DNA of 64,000 nt, from positions 34,062,501-34,126,500 of the forward strand of contig NC_066265.1 in NCBI RefSeq assembly GCF_905404315.1. Direction: 5' to 3'. A program made the translations under genes and the position numbers. This document shows, in pieces, positions 11,721 through 23,582 of this stretch; the first letter of the stretch is position 1; each line of letters starts with the position of its first letter. This stretch comes from Leptidea sinapis. Taxonomy: Eukaryota; Arthropoda; Insecta; Lepidoptera; Pieridae. The notes under the pieces were generated by a model. It ran no database searches, was not told the origin of the DNA, and saw only the letters and a list, made by a program, of their open reading frames with translations.

Positions 11721-12157
11721 AATACAGTCACTTCAATATAATCACTAAAATACACTAAAATACATATATGTATAATATTTTCTAAGTTTAATTTATATTA
11801 TTAATTTCGTTCATAATGATAATTTCAAGTTAATTATAATCAGATTTGATTGTGTGTCACTCCAGACACAACCTGATCAACGCATCAATAGACGTCTTGT
11901 GCTGTTTCAAGATATAAAAACGTTCAGTTTTAGTTCCGGACATTCGAACTTGCCCTTACAGGATATCGATTTACCATTACTATTTTCATTCAAAATAGTA
12001 TCAAAAATCACTAATTGAAACTCAAAAACTATATCCGAAAATGTATGTCTCAGGCATGAGAAGATCGGGTTCCAGTAATACTGAAATTTGCGCGCGTTAT
12101 GACTTCGCATATCTTTCGCTAGAAACTCGTTGCCCACTTATAGAGCGGACACGTTTG

Positions 12158-12221
12158 GGTTTTATATAAATAATTACTTCTAGGTTTTATATAAATAATT
12201 ACTTTTAGGTTTTATATAAAT
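12158..12221. repeat. Tandem repeat, 25-bp unit, 2.6 copies
   Basis: Two near-identical 25-bp units starting GGTTTTATATAAATAATTAC are followed by a 14-bp partial third unit. Each unit contains a TATATAAA word. Confidence 0.9.
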
Positions 12222-12734
12222 CTGCGACGCAATGTTGTAAGTGTGGGTACTTGTTGCACTCATCCGCGAACATTTCGTGCTAATGACTATTTTCTCATCT
12301 CAGCGCAGTATTTCCTGATTCCAAGTGACAGAGTGGCCAGGTGGCCGGCTGGCTCCTAACATATCATTTGCGATATAATTCCGCCTCACTCGAACGGTTC
12401 ATAAGTGCACGTGTTTTATTGCGAATGAAAATATAAAAACATTATAATATCGTAAATCATAAATCATTTTCTTAAGTACTTCAAGTGATCCGCGACTTCT
12501 ATCTTGTAGCTTTCGGTTACGTGGCGAATGACCATTGACTCATTTTTTTAAAACATTAATATAATTGATAATATTAAATAAAAAGTATCCTTGCCTTCTT
12601 TGAATTTGCATTAAAGGATTTAAGATATTATATATGTAAACATAAGATGCCTTATTTTTACTCTCTAAAATATATCAAAATGCACAGACTAAAGACATCA
12701 TACGCTAATAACTTTATTTGAAGGACCAACAGAA

Positions 12735-12850
12735 AAAATAGAAACGGTCCTGGGAAAAGGTTGATAGATGACATAAAAGCAGAAAGCTTATGGATAGAGA
12801 GACCTGGAACAAGGAGGAGCAGGACTACATCCAAGAAGGCATTGTTATCA
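12735..12850 (+). mobile_element. Probable LINE ORF C-terminal fragment
   Basis: One frame reads GKRLIDDIKAESLWIERPG. It resembles the RWIDDIK..W..R segment near the end of RTE-type reverse transcriptase ORFs. It is short and decayed, so the call is tentative. Confidence 0.35.
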
Positions 12851-12989
12851 ACAATTTTCATAAAAATAGATATAACTGTAATAAAACTACGTTCCAACTA
12901 GATATCGCGTAATCGCAAAGCTCGCCAATTAATACTACGCCCAAGTGGGCGTACTCGAGCCAGTCTTGAAAAATGTGTGACATTGACAT

Positions 12990-13107
12990 GCCGCAGTTCT
13001 GTTAAACTTTGCTAATAAATGAAACTAAAATGCCGGGTTGCGTAGTAGAACTTTATAAAAATAATACTACAAGAAATAAGAAAAATACTGGAATTAGATA
13101 TCATCAG
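12990..13107 (+). pseudogene. THAP zinc-finger N-terminal remnant
   Basis: An ATG at 13030 encodes MPGCVVELYKNNTTRNKKNT followed by GIRYHQ. This is the characteristic start of a THAP domain (M-P-x-C..C-x-N...I-x-x-H, a C2CH zinc-binding DNA-binding domain found in P-element-type transposases and host factors). The second zinc cysteine, expected at residue 9, is replaced by Tyr (TAT instead of TGT), and homology stops after about 26 codons without a clean donor. The likely source is a P-element-like transposon or an exon copy, now non-functional. Confidence 0.5.
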
Positions 13108-13109
13108 AA

Positions 13110-14285
13110 CTTAAGTATTTTATATTTTATTAATTATATCAATATTAATCAATAGGCGTAAGTATGTTATAAAATGTGATAGACACACGCACAAGCTTCT
13201 AATAGTTGCCACATTATAGAATTATAGCTTCGGTTCTTAGGAGGTGCGGTGTCTAGTTGGAGCGCAGTGGAGACCAATGCTTAGTCTGAAGTAGGCTGTA
13301 TTATATGATGTGAACAAAGCTTACCAGTTTACAGTGAGCCGGGAGAATCAATATCCTAATTTAATTATTCTTACTTTATTCATTGATAATAAATCAAATC
13401 GTATTGTACTATCAAAAGAGAATAAGTTTCACTAACATTTACCGTAAATAGCGTCTAAATTCATTATTAGTTGTTCTTTCACCTGATATTTACATATTGT
13501 CTTTATGCTCGGATGGAGATATTATTTAACAAAAACAAGAGCATCTCAGCTTGTTAGTAACAAGTATTAAACAATATCTTATTTATCATCAACATTATAA
13601 TTCAAATTCTATTTATTGTTCAAGAGAGCGTATCTTGTCCGATGAGGATTCCATAAAGTGGCTTTTTATAAATTTGTAATTTGTTGTAAGATTATTTTCT
13701 CAGAAACATTGACAGATCATTACTTTTTATTGTACCGCCTTTATTTTAAATTTATGTGTGTTTTTTGCATTTATAACAACGATTTATTAATAATATTATT
13801 ATTATGTTTTTCTATAGTGGTAATATTTTTTAATTTAGATATTTTTTTTATATTTGTCACTGATACTTACACTTTACAGTCAATGGCGTTTCATTAATGT
13901 TTATATTGGTATTTCTACTCTACTCAACTACCTTAACATAAAGGCACATTACCTCGAACGGGAAGTCATAGATAACAGATAGATGAGCCTTCGTAACAAA
14001 TCTTCGTTCCAATTTCATCAGACTCTAAACAGGCTGTTAATTACGAGTTACATTTATAATTCACTAGCTATTTTATAGTTTTAATTATTAATGTTTAATT
14101 AAAGTAATATTATTACAATTGAAGTGTTTATTGAGTTATAATATCAATCAAAATGACTCGGAAACAAACATTCGTAAACAAATATATTTACCAGTGGGTG
14201 GCTTCTTGGCAGAGAATGCCGATGAGGTGGATACCACAGCGACGCCTTTTGCCGCCCTGAATGTGCAAGCAAATTACATGGCATG
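13110..14285. other. AT-rich stretch without recognisable gene
   Basis: Frames such as 13658-13897 are Phe/Ile/Leu/Tyr-rich, as expected from low-GC sequence, and are not supported as genes. Confidence 0.45.
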
Positions 14286-14845
14286 GCATGGTATAACATA
14301 AATGACTTTCTTAACGATACTACAGATTGGGCATAGAGCGACCGCTCTTAGGCTTTTTATATTATAATTTTATTTTATTACTAGCTGACCCAGCAAACGT
14401 TGTACTGCCGATATTAAAATCGCGATACAAAAGTAACTGTTGATCGTAGATGGGTGAAAATTTGAAGTTGTATGTATTTTTTAATGCTGATTAACAATCA
14501 ACCAAATTTAAAAAAAAATATCAAAAAAATATAAAAAAGAAAATTTCGTGTGGACCACCCCTTAACATTTAGGGGTATGAAAAATAGATGTTGGCCGATT
14601 CTCAGACCTACTCAATATGCTCACAAAATTTCATGAGAATCGGTCAAGCCGTTTCGGAGGACTACGGGAACGAACATTGTGACTCGAGAATTTTATATAT
14701 AAGATTTTATTTATTTTAACAAAATTGAAAAAAAAGAATAAGAATTATTTATTCTGTCTGATATTTTCGGTTGAGTTGTAGTTTTTGACATGCAACGAGT
14801 GAATTCCTATCCTATTTTGAATTAAAATATTTGAATATAGTGAGA
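14285..14845 (+). mobile_element. LINE family D tail split by an RTE-type insertion
   Basis: Family D tail words (ATAACATAAATGACTTTCTT, GAGCGACCGCTCTTAGGC) end near 14390. They resume near 14750 with GTAGTTTTTGAC and end in TTGAATTAAAATATTTGAA. The intervening block, 14388-14705, is a separate element that begins GACCCAGCAAACGTTGTACT. It ends in GGTCAAGCCGTTTCGGAGGA and ATTTTATATATAAGAT, the typical RTE-like lepidopteran 3' end. The order implies that RTE inserted into an older family D copy. Confidence 0.6.
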
Positions 14846-15017
14846 TACTGTTTTAATAACTCTCAAAACAAAAATATAAGTCAAGGTTACTAACATAATA
14901 TTATTTTTAAAACACGCATAATTTGACTGGTGACGACATGTCGTCGCGGTGCCAACTTATATAAAATAATATTAAATGAATGTGAATGTCAAAGTTCTTG
15001 TCGCGCTGTCATCAAGT

Positions 15018-15575
15018 TACCAAGCTCTGTAGTACCGTTTGGTGGTAGATCACTTGTCGATGATTTTGGTTGTTGTCGAAAGTTGCTCTTGTTAACTTAA
15101 ACCAGCCATTCCTGCCGCCGCTGCTCATGAGGAATGACACCCTGGCCCATACGGCAAATTAGAGAGCCGATCTCCTGTGCGCTCTTTTTGCCTTCAACTC
15201 GACTCTTGGCGACAACGGAAAAACACCGCCGACCAATTCGTGGTATCAGAGCTCTATGCCTGAAGGTGCTATGCTCTGTTTTCGTTGGACGTAAGGAAGT
15301 CGAGCGGGTTGTACGGCATTCCTCCAATCGTTGACGCCGCTGCTAACGTGTTTATTCCGGCAGTCATACTCAAAAGGTGTAGTCCCTGACTCTGGACCTG
15401 GAAGTCAGCGCTTTTCCATCCAATAATAAAGGAGACAGTCGTGATCCGGCAAATTACAGGCCTATAGCTATTACCTCCCTGCTCCTCCTCCTCCTCCCTT
15501 CCCTCCAAAATCACCGAGAGACCTAGAACCTAGTGACCTAGGTGACCAGCTGATCAACGACCGACGATTTATGAT
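15018..15575 (+). mobile_element. LINE family A fragment
   Basis: It aligns in order with the long family A copy: AAGCTCTGTAGTACCG, ATGAGGAATGACACCCTGGC, then the pre-RT region and the start of the reverse transcriptase (PANYRPIAIT-like, CTGATCAACGACCGACG). Several deletions and frameshifts break it and both ends are missing. The open frames seen here on either strand are by-products. Confidence 0.75.
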
Positions 15576-16640
15576 TAAAGGAAATAAGTTCTCGTTCTTT
15601 AGAGAATGTTATTATTAACATTAATCAGAGGCCAAAGCTAACTCATTATATAGTAGGTACATAGTATGTTATAATATCGGAAGCACTAATTTATAAAAAT
15701 AATCTATTATTGGGTCTACTTAAACGTGACATTGGCTGAATTGTGGCGTATCTTCCACAGAATAGAATAACTTCTCTAGTACTTATATAATAATACCTCA
15801 ATGCCGTAACATTGAAAGAAAGAAATAAAAACAATTTATTTTGCACCTTACTTAACCTAGTTTTCAATTAATGTTGAGGTTATTATTGTATATTAAATTG
15901 CAAAATTTGGTTTTGCCTCAGCATAATGCAGATCATAGGTTATATGATCAGCGCTGGTCTTCCGGTGCACCCAGGTGGTGTTTCAGATATTGTTAGCCTC
16001 GGAAAATACATACTTACAATCAAGGATTGCGATATAAGAATAATACAGAACAAGTAAAACAAAACATTACCTTATCAATTGGTGACGTAAAAGTTATCGA
16101 TAACTTAATTTCGCATTCTCGTGATAGGTAAAGAGGACGTTGACCGGATGCTCTCTTGATGCTGCGTGTGCGAGGAAACCTCGTCCATAACACAACACGG
16201 CTGACTGGTTCGTAATTGTAACGACAAACTACAATAATCTAGTGTAACATGCTTGACAACTTTTATGTATGAAGCCTGTTAACAGATTGTTTGTTTGAAC
16301 ACAAATCTGTTGGTCGTTTTTGATGCTAAAATACATTTAAAAATCCTGCCAAGTGCGAGTCAGATTCGTGTATTATGTGTTCCCGGTTTACCATTGAACA
16401 TTACAAAAATCTGCAGGGCGGCCATCTTTGAATTCACTTCGTGGCTTCTTTTGAACTAAGAACTTCTTTAGGCGCGCTCAACATTGTTTTTTGGTATTGA
16501 CTGAGACAGAACTGTACCAGGCTTGGCCTTTAGCGCAGTCAAAAATCAAGATACCTTTTTCTTGAGTTTGCACAAAGGAGTGCGATCAGAGTAAAAATGT
16601 AGAGTGACAAAAATATTGTGAATGTTACTATGTACTGACT
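15576..16640. other. Stretch without gene; one repeat word
   Basis: Around 16345-16410 a CCAAGTGCGAGTCAGATTCG word marks a common lepidopteran repeat that also appears, reversed, near 52193. Nothing else was recognised. Confidence 0.35.
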
Positions 16641-16686
16641 CACCTCGCCGCCGTGCACTTTTCACTTTTGTTTTAAGCTGACACAC

Positions 16687-17797
16687 GACGCGGCGCTGGG
16701 CTCAAAGGATCTGAACTGCAAAGTTTTAAAGAGGAAATATAACCGTGCCTCCAGATTCTTTAAGCGGCAAATCGCCCGGGCGAAATCGAAGCACCTTGTC
16801 AAAATCGACGAACAGCTTTTCAGTTACCCGACTGGAACACGCAAGTTCTGGTCGTTGTCGGAAGCTGCTCTTGGTAACTTCAACCAGCCCGTCCTGTCGC
16901 CGTTGCACATGAGGAATGACACACTGGCACATACGGCAAAAGAGAAAGCCGATCCTCTGTACGCTCTTTTTGCCTCCAATTCGACAAAGTTTCACGACAA
17001 AGGAAAAAATCGCCGACTATCCTGCGATGTCAGAGCTCTATACCTGAAGTTCAGTTCAGACAGAAAACCTCGTTACACGTCAGGAAGTCGAGCGGGCCGG
17101 ATGGCATTTCTCCAATCGTGCTTAGACCGTGTGCCCCTGAGTTGACGCCGGTGCTAACGCGTTTATTCCGGCACTCATATTCAAAAGGCGTAGTCCCTGA
17201 CTCATAGAAGTCAGCCCTTGTCTATCCGATCCAAAAAAAGGAGACAGTTCGGATCCGGCAAACTACAGGCCTATTTCTATTAGCTCCCTGCTTTCCAAAA
17301 TCATAGAGGGCATAATTAAACGCCAGCTCTTGGTATACCTAGAGGGTCACAAGTTGATCAACGACCGACGGTACAGCTTTCGCCATGGTCGGTCGACAGG
17401 CGATCTTATGGTATACACATGGACGGGCGGCGGCTATCGAAAGCGAGGGAGAAGGCCTGGTAGTTGGCCTGGATATAGCGAAGGCCTTTAATCGTGTATG
17501 GCACGCCCCCTTTGAAAACTTCCATCATTCGGGCCTCCCCGAGAGCTTTTGCAAGTGGACCTCCAGCTTCCTCACTGGGCCCAGCATACGGGTCATTGTC
17601 GACGGTTATTCCTCGAACCCTAAGCCCGTGAATGCTGGAGTGCCCCAAGGCTGTGTGCTATCTCCTACACTGTTTCTTCTGCATATCAATGATATGTTGG
17701 ACACCTCCAACATACATTGATATGCAGATGACAGCACTGGTGATATGCGCGTACAGCTTCCTTAAAGGCCAGCAACGCTCCAATGAAGGTCAGAGGT
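16687..17797 (+). mobile_element. LINE family A copy with internal deletion
   Basis: It covers the end of the linker region, then the reverse transcriptase. The segment at 17385-17720 encodes VVGLDIAKAFNRVWH (catalytic Asp of motif A), NAGVPQGCVLSPTLFLLHIN and, after a stop, YADDST (the catalytic YADD). Immediately after YADDSTGD the sequence jumps to the ORF's extreme C-terminal CTTAAAGGCCAGCAACGCTC, so most of the thumb and C-terminal region is deleted. Frameshifts and stops make it inactive. Its 5' end lies directly against a minus-strand exon-like donor at 16640-16686. Confidence 0.8.
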
Positions 17798-18220
17798 TAT
17801 TGATCCACAAAGTGGTTGTGCGTGGTAATAAATATCTTGAATAACGCATGGTTATGGAATGAGCCGCTCTTCGTTGTATGCGTTCAAATGGAAGGAGCTG
17901 GTACTGGGGAGCGCCCGCCCAGAGGGAGAACAATACTCCATGTGAGGCCGAATTTACTCCTTACATAGTTGCAGGTGGTGGCTTATATTGAAGTAGTGGC
18001 TCGCCTTACTGAGTACAACAATCTTTTTAGAGGCTAGTTTGGCCTTCTCTTCCAATTAATATATTCTTCTCGATATATAGACACCAAGTATGCCGATATA
18101 TGCTGTGGCAGTTAGGGGGGTGACAATGGGAGACTTTTTAGCTTTAAACGCATAAACTTGTGTCTTCCTGGGGTTGAGACCGAGACTTTGCAAAGCATAG
18201 TCTCCATTTCAGACACAATG
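17798..18220 (-). mobile_element. LINE fragment related to family A, opposite orientation
   Basis: The minus strand encodes a KTQVYAFKAKKSP-like motif, LEEKA..ASKKI, then RPHMEYC and, in another frame, PQYQLLPFERIQRRAA. This is the C-terminal third of the same reverse transcriptase group, with many divergent residues. It directly abuts the truncated plus-strand copy. Confidence 0.6.
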
Positions 18221-18944
18221 TAAAGTTTATTTGTTCAAAGCTATCCAAATAGTTTGATATCAACAAAACCTTGATGCTTATGTATGAATTGTATGAAATT
18301 ATCTCAAGGTGATTCATTTCATCAATAAACATTTACTAGAAATAGATAACTGTTACCGAGCAATTTATTTAGTAAATAAATGTAATCGGTTGCTTAATAT
18401 AATTACAATGTGTAAGATCTTTATAGAGTACATTCTGATACGAAGCTACACTTGTAATTTCTTTTGGGATGGAGTAGGAATAAAAACAAAACAATGATTT
18501 GTGATTATATTATGCTCATTACAAACCGCGACTTTATGCGTGTGCTAAATTCCCACACTTTTAATAGCGTGACTTAATTTTATATTTTACAATTAAACAA
18601 ATATCATGCAATCTTTATTTCAGTCACGATTGTGTTCTATTTCGTAACAACTCGTTGATAAACTTGCCATCTTCTTATGGTTTCCCTTTTATAGTGATTT
18701 TGTTATGTCTGCCATAGGACACCGGAACACGTCTTGTTCTTTTAACCAAGTTCTATGAACATGATGGTTGAGTGAAATATTTGTCTCCTTTTGGAGCATC
18801 GGGTGCGGATATGAATCTGGCAAGGAACTGAGCAATAAATTGAAATTGAAACATTTCTCATTCTCTATGTTTGTTAAGATGTGCAGTATATGAATTGATA
18901 TTTTATTCGTAGGTTTATATGAGAATGGATAAGATCTTCTGCTG
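18221..18944. other. Stretch without recognisable gene
   Basis: AT-rich; no protein-like frame or known repeat was recognised. Confidence 0.45.
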
Positions 18945-21263
18945 ACTACATATCCCGATAGTTACCAGGTCTCTGTCGACGCCCCTCTCGGAACATCCGA
19001 CCATTGCCTGGTCAGGAGTGTAGTGCCCATCCGACGCCAACGTCGCAGACCACCTGCGACCCGCCGCGTTTGGCACTACAAGTCAGCAGATTGGGATAGG
19101 ATGCGCTCCTTTTTTGCATCCTACCCTTGGGGCGAGGTTTGTTTCCCTTCGGATGATCCTAGAACCTGCGCCGTTGCAGTATTCGATGTGATACTGCAGG
19201 GCATGGATATTTTTAAACCAAGCTCTGTAGTACCGATCGGTGGCAGATCACAGCCCTGGTTCGATGCGTCAGTTAAAGCAGCATCTGACTGCAAAAAACA
19301 GGCGTATCGAACTTGGGTTGCGGCGCTGGGCACAAATGATCCGAACTGCAAAGTTCTTAAGAGGAAATATAACCGTGTCTCCAGATTTTTTAAGCGGCAA
19401 ATCGCACGTGCGAAGTCAATGCACGTCGTCAAAATCGGCGAGCAGCTTTCCAGTTACCCGACCGGAACACGCAAGTTCTGGTCGTTTTTGAAAGCTGCTC
19501 TCGGTAACTTCAAACAGCCGTCCATGCCGCCGTTGACATGAGGAATGACACCCTGGCCCATACGGCAATAGAGAAAGCCGATTTCCTGTGTGCTCTTTTC
19601 GCCTCCAATTCGACTCTTGACGACAACGGAAAAACCCCGCCGACCATCCCACGGTGTCAGAGCTCTATGCCTGAAGTACAGTTCAGACAGAAAACTGTTA
19701 GGCGAGCTCTGTTTTCGTTGGACGTCAGGAAGTCGAGCAGGCCGGATGGCATTTCTCCAATCGTGCTTAGAACGTGTGCCCCTGAGTTGACGCCGGTGCT
19801 AACGCGTTTATTCCGAAACTCTTATTCCAAAGGCGTAGTCCCTGACTCATGGAAGTCAGCCCTTGTCCATCCGATCCAAAAAAAAGGAGACAGTTCGGAT
19901 CCGGCAAACTACAGGCCTATTGCTATAACCTCCCTGCTCTCCAAAATCGTGGAGGTCATAATTAGCCGCCAACTTTTGGTAAACCTAGAGGGTCACCAGT
20001 TGATCAACGACCGACAATAAGGCTTTCGCCATGGTCGGTCGCCATGTGATCTTCTGGTATACCTAACACATAGATGGGTGGCTTGGCAGTTAGCCAGTTA
20101 GGATATAGCGAAGGCCTTTGATCGTGTATGGCACAAGGCGTTCCTCTCTAAACTTCCATCAATTGGGCTTCCCGAGAGCTTATGCAAGTGGACCTCCAGC
20201 TTCCTCACTGGGCGCAGCATACAAGTCGTTGTCGACGGTTTTTGCTCGAATCCCAAGCCCGTGACCGCTGGAGTGCCCCAAGGCTATGTGCTATCTCCCA
20301 CGCTGTTTCTTCTGCATATCAATGATATGATGGACACCTCCAACATACATTGCTACAACAACATACACGGGCCATGCAGGTCTCTCTCGGGAAAACGTCG
20401 ACCAGTGCCGGGAGAAACTTGTGTCTTCTATCGAGTCCTCTCTCGAGAAGGTCGCAGAATGGGGTAAATTGAACCTTGTTCAATTTAACCCCCAGAAGAC
20501 TCAAGTTTGCGCGTTTACCATTAAAAAAAAACCCCATTTGTCGTATCACCGCTCTTCGATAACACTTCCCTTAAAGCCTCGCCTAGTATCGGAATACTGG
20601 GTCTCGAAATTTCGAGCGATTGCCAATTCCGTGGCCATCTGGAGGGCAAAGCCAAATTTGCTTCGAAGAAGCTGGGCGTCATCAATAGAGCACGGCAATA
20701 CTTCAAGCCGGCCCTTATTCTAGCGCTCTTCAAAGCGCAGGTCCGGCCACACATGGCGTATTGCTGTCATCTCTGGTCTGGCGCACCCCAGTATCAGCTC
20801 GATCCATTTGACCGCGTGCAACGCAGAGCAGCTCGAATTGTCGGGGACCCAGTGCTCTGTGAACGGCTGGATCACTTGGCGTTGCGTAGAGACGTCGATT
20901 CATTGTGTGTCTTCTACCGCATTTATCACGGGGAGTGTTCCGAAGAGCTGTTTCACCTGATTGCACCTTCGTACGACACGCCACAAATTAGGATATCATC
21001 CCCACCATCTGGATGTGTGGCGGTCCTCCACAGTGCGGTTTTCAAGGAGCTTTGTTCCACGTACTACAAAGCTGTGGAATGAGCTTCCTTGTGCGGTGTT
21101 TCCGGGACGATACGACATGGGTTCCTTCAAAAAAAGCGCGTACAGATGTATGTGTAAGCCAGCAACGCTCCTGTGATTCCTCTGGTGTTGCAAGAGTATG
21201 TGGGCAGCGGTGATCACTTAACGACCCGCAAGCTCGTTTGTACTCCTTTTTCATACAAAAAAG
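18945..21263 (+). mobile_element. LINE family A, longest copy (2.3 kb), inactive
   Basis: This is a non-LTR retrotransposon of the CR1/Jockey group. It opens in the last part of the AP-endonuclease domain (GTSDHCLVRS, with the conserved SDH). The frame 19023-19541 carries the EN-RT linker. One missing C near 19535, relative to the 16.9-kb copy, shifts the frame to 19538-20020, which holds KSSRPDGISPIVL and PANYRPIAIT. A TAC-to-TAA change at 20018 ends it. Downstream pieces include SLDIAKAFDRVWH-type residues, VPQGYVLSPTLFLLHIND, RPHMAYCCHLWSGAPQYQL and the C-terminal ECSEELFHL and TTKLWNEL blocks, in several frames. The catalytic YADD is deleted near 20350. The 3' end reads GTGATCACTTAAC and finishes at an A-rich stretch near 21260. 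It is a dead 5'-truncated copy. Confidence 0.85.
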
Positions 21264-21304
21264 ATGTTTAGTGTGATAGATGTCAGGTTTTCCAATTCAT
21301 GTTT

Positions 21305-21529
21305 TCAGTGTAAGTAGTAAGTACTAAGTCGAAGATCGTCAACATTAAGATATTTGATAGACCGTATCACATCGACACACACGGCTCGCAATTTGCGGAT
21401 CCACCGAGCTGCCTCAACTGCTTCTTGTGGTCCGAGTCCCTGTATAGGGACCGAGGTTAGCCCTACAACTTGTTTCCGAAGCGGTGGTAGTATTAGAAGT
21501 GACGTCAAAAAGAATTCTAAAGGAATCAA
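21305..21529 (-). other. Unidentified 74-codon open frame
   Basis: The frame contains LRKQVVGLTSVPIQGLGPQE and EAARWIRKLRAVCVDVI, with more balanced composition than its surroundings. No domain is recognised. It lies just past the 3' end of a LINE copy and may be part of another retroelement. A plus-strand frame overlaps it. Confidence 0.25.
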
Positions 21530-22705
21530 TTTAAATTAAAATAAATGCCTTTTATTATTTTTGATGTTATGTTTGAATTACATAAATATAGATAGATGTC
21601 ATCAATTACTCCCGAGTTTAAATTCTCGTTCATATCTAGTAGCGAGTGTAAACTACATTACAACTATCAAATAGATACTATCTTATCTACATATTAAATA
21701 AAATTACTGTGTAATCAATCGATGCAATGTATTTGTTATTTAAAGAACATCCGGAGGCACAAGGCCTTTTTGACTTAAGTAACGCTGAAACTCTAATTCC
21801 TAAATTGATAATTTATATTACATACACAAGATACTCTACCGACCCGACATTTCTTTACAATAGACATGATGTCAGATTTTGGATTTCTCGTGTAGTAGGT
21901 ACTATGTCGGTGAACATCTTTAATAGTTTCGATTTGTATTGACTTTATTTTAGCAAAGATAATATTTTATAACGATCATAAATGTTTTTTTAAAACGCTC
22001 GTAAATGTCATGGTGACCGCTTATGACGTTACTGAAATCAATAATATCGCGTAATATAACAACAAGCAGTGATGACAATTGAGCCGTGACGTCATTCTTT
22101 CCGTTAACATGGCCGATTGCCGTGTTTTAAACTTTTATATACTTTATTAAATATCTTTCTAATCTCAATATTTACATAAAAACTTATCATAATAGGTTTA
22201 ATATATTTTGACTATCTATTATCTATATAACGTATATCTGTCACGCCTAGTTTTTGTTCGATGTAAGCGTTTGTCAGGTCTTCACTGTTAAATACATTTT
22301 GCCTCAGAGTTTCCTACGGATGTTTTAGTTTGTAGGCAGTCGTTTTGAAATTCATTGAATTATTTTATAAAACGAAGGTGGTTTGACCATGGACTGATTC
22401 TGTCTGTAAGAAACGTGTACTTATATTATGTATGAATAAGAATCGAAGGAAAACTTTAGTCACAAAACAGCAAAAGTTCTTCATTGTTTCGAAGCCAGAT
22501 AACTACCTAGACCTACTACGAAATATGCAATATTTATATAATTTGTTTTAGCGAAAAATTATAATTTTAGTATACAAACTATTATTGTTCAAGTTCAAAT
22601 TGTCTATGTTTGTAGTTGACTTTTACATCATAAACTGCTTACTTGTAACCATATAAGTTCATTGTATCTCCGGTGATGGTAAAAATAGTGGTTCTTATAC
22701 GAGAA
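21530..22705. other. AT-rich stretch; CRE-like palindrome
   Basis: A TGACGTCA-type site near 22087 lies in the context TTGAGCCGTGACGTCAT, which recurs as TTGAGCCATGACGTCAT near 42122. This suggests a shared dispersed repeat rather than a promoter element. No gene was recognised. Confidence 0.4.
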
Positions 22706-22707
22706 AA

Positions 22708-23036
22708 GTGTGTAATGTGTATGTACTAATGAATGCACGCACCAAGTACTTATACTTCTTTGGCGTTACAAAACAAAAATCCTTAAAAAAAATTATCCTC
22801 GTGTTTATACTTTTATAGAAAGAACAATATTGTTATAAAGAAGGTATTAAAAACAACTAATGAAAATATTATTATACAGTATAATTAAATTAAATATCGT
22901 TTATTTAAACATCATTTAATTATTTTTTTACAATTCTAAAGAAATTATAGTTTACAACTTATGTACAGTGCGCGCGCATCGTAAAAATTCACTTTTGTCA
23001 ATTTTTTACTAACGCGCCAAAGAAAGAAGTTGAAAT
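22708..23036. mobile_element. MITE family M, copy 1
   Basis: The left part contains ATACTTCTTTGGCGTT. The right part contains GCGCGCATCGTAAAAATTCA and, in inverted orientation, CGCCAAAGAAAGAAGTTG. The same left and right signatures occur at 32195-32815. The interior is AT-rich and non-coding. It fits a non-autonomous DNA transposon with subterminal inverted repeats (ACTTCTTTGGCG). Confidence 0.5.
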
Positions 23037-23317
23037 GAAAAAACTGAATTGATGGCTGATTTGAATGATGATGGACGGTGTCATCTAGTGAGCGTGGGTG
23101 AAGAGTGAAGAAGAATAATGTTTTAATAGAATAAGTAATTCATATTATAAAAGTGAAACTATGTAAATTGTAGTAATAATAATTAACACACACAAGTCGG
23201 AAACAGAGCTCCGCATACACATTAGATATATACTGTATATATATGCCGGATTAAATATTATTATGATACTATAGTGAGAACATTTAACTGCACTCGGCCT
23301 TCAGCGATTGTTATAAT

Positions 23318-23582
23318 TTTATGGAAAAGGAGGACAATGTTGCGTACGGGTCACCTGGTGTTAAGTGATCACCACCGCACACATTCTCTGCCAGACCAGA
23401 GACACAAGGAAGCTCATTCCACAGCTTTGTAGTACGTGGAAGAAAGCTCCTTGAAAAGCGCAATTGTGGAGGACACATCCAGATGGTAGGGATGATATCC
23501 TTATTTGTGGGTGTCGTGCGAAGGTGGAATTCTGCGGCAGCTGAAACAGCTGTTTGGAACACTCCCCGTGATAAATGTAAGA
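23318..23582 (-). mobile_element. LINE family A, 3' fragment
   Basis: On the minus strand it encodes AAEFHLRTT, RFSRSFLPRTTKLWNELPCV and then the family A 3' UTR (GTGATCACTTAACACCAGGT type). The segment between the ORF end and the tail is partly deleted. Confidence 0.75.

Noticed and set aside
17385..17720. Intact reverse transcriptase gene
   Set aside because: The frame lacks the thumb and C-terminal region and meets a stop before YADD; it is a deleted LINE copy.
22086..22095. Functional CRE (TGACGTCA) promoter element
   Set aside because: The same site with the same flank recurs at 42.1 kb, indicating a dispersed repeat, and no gene start is nearby.
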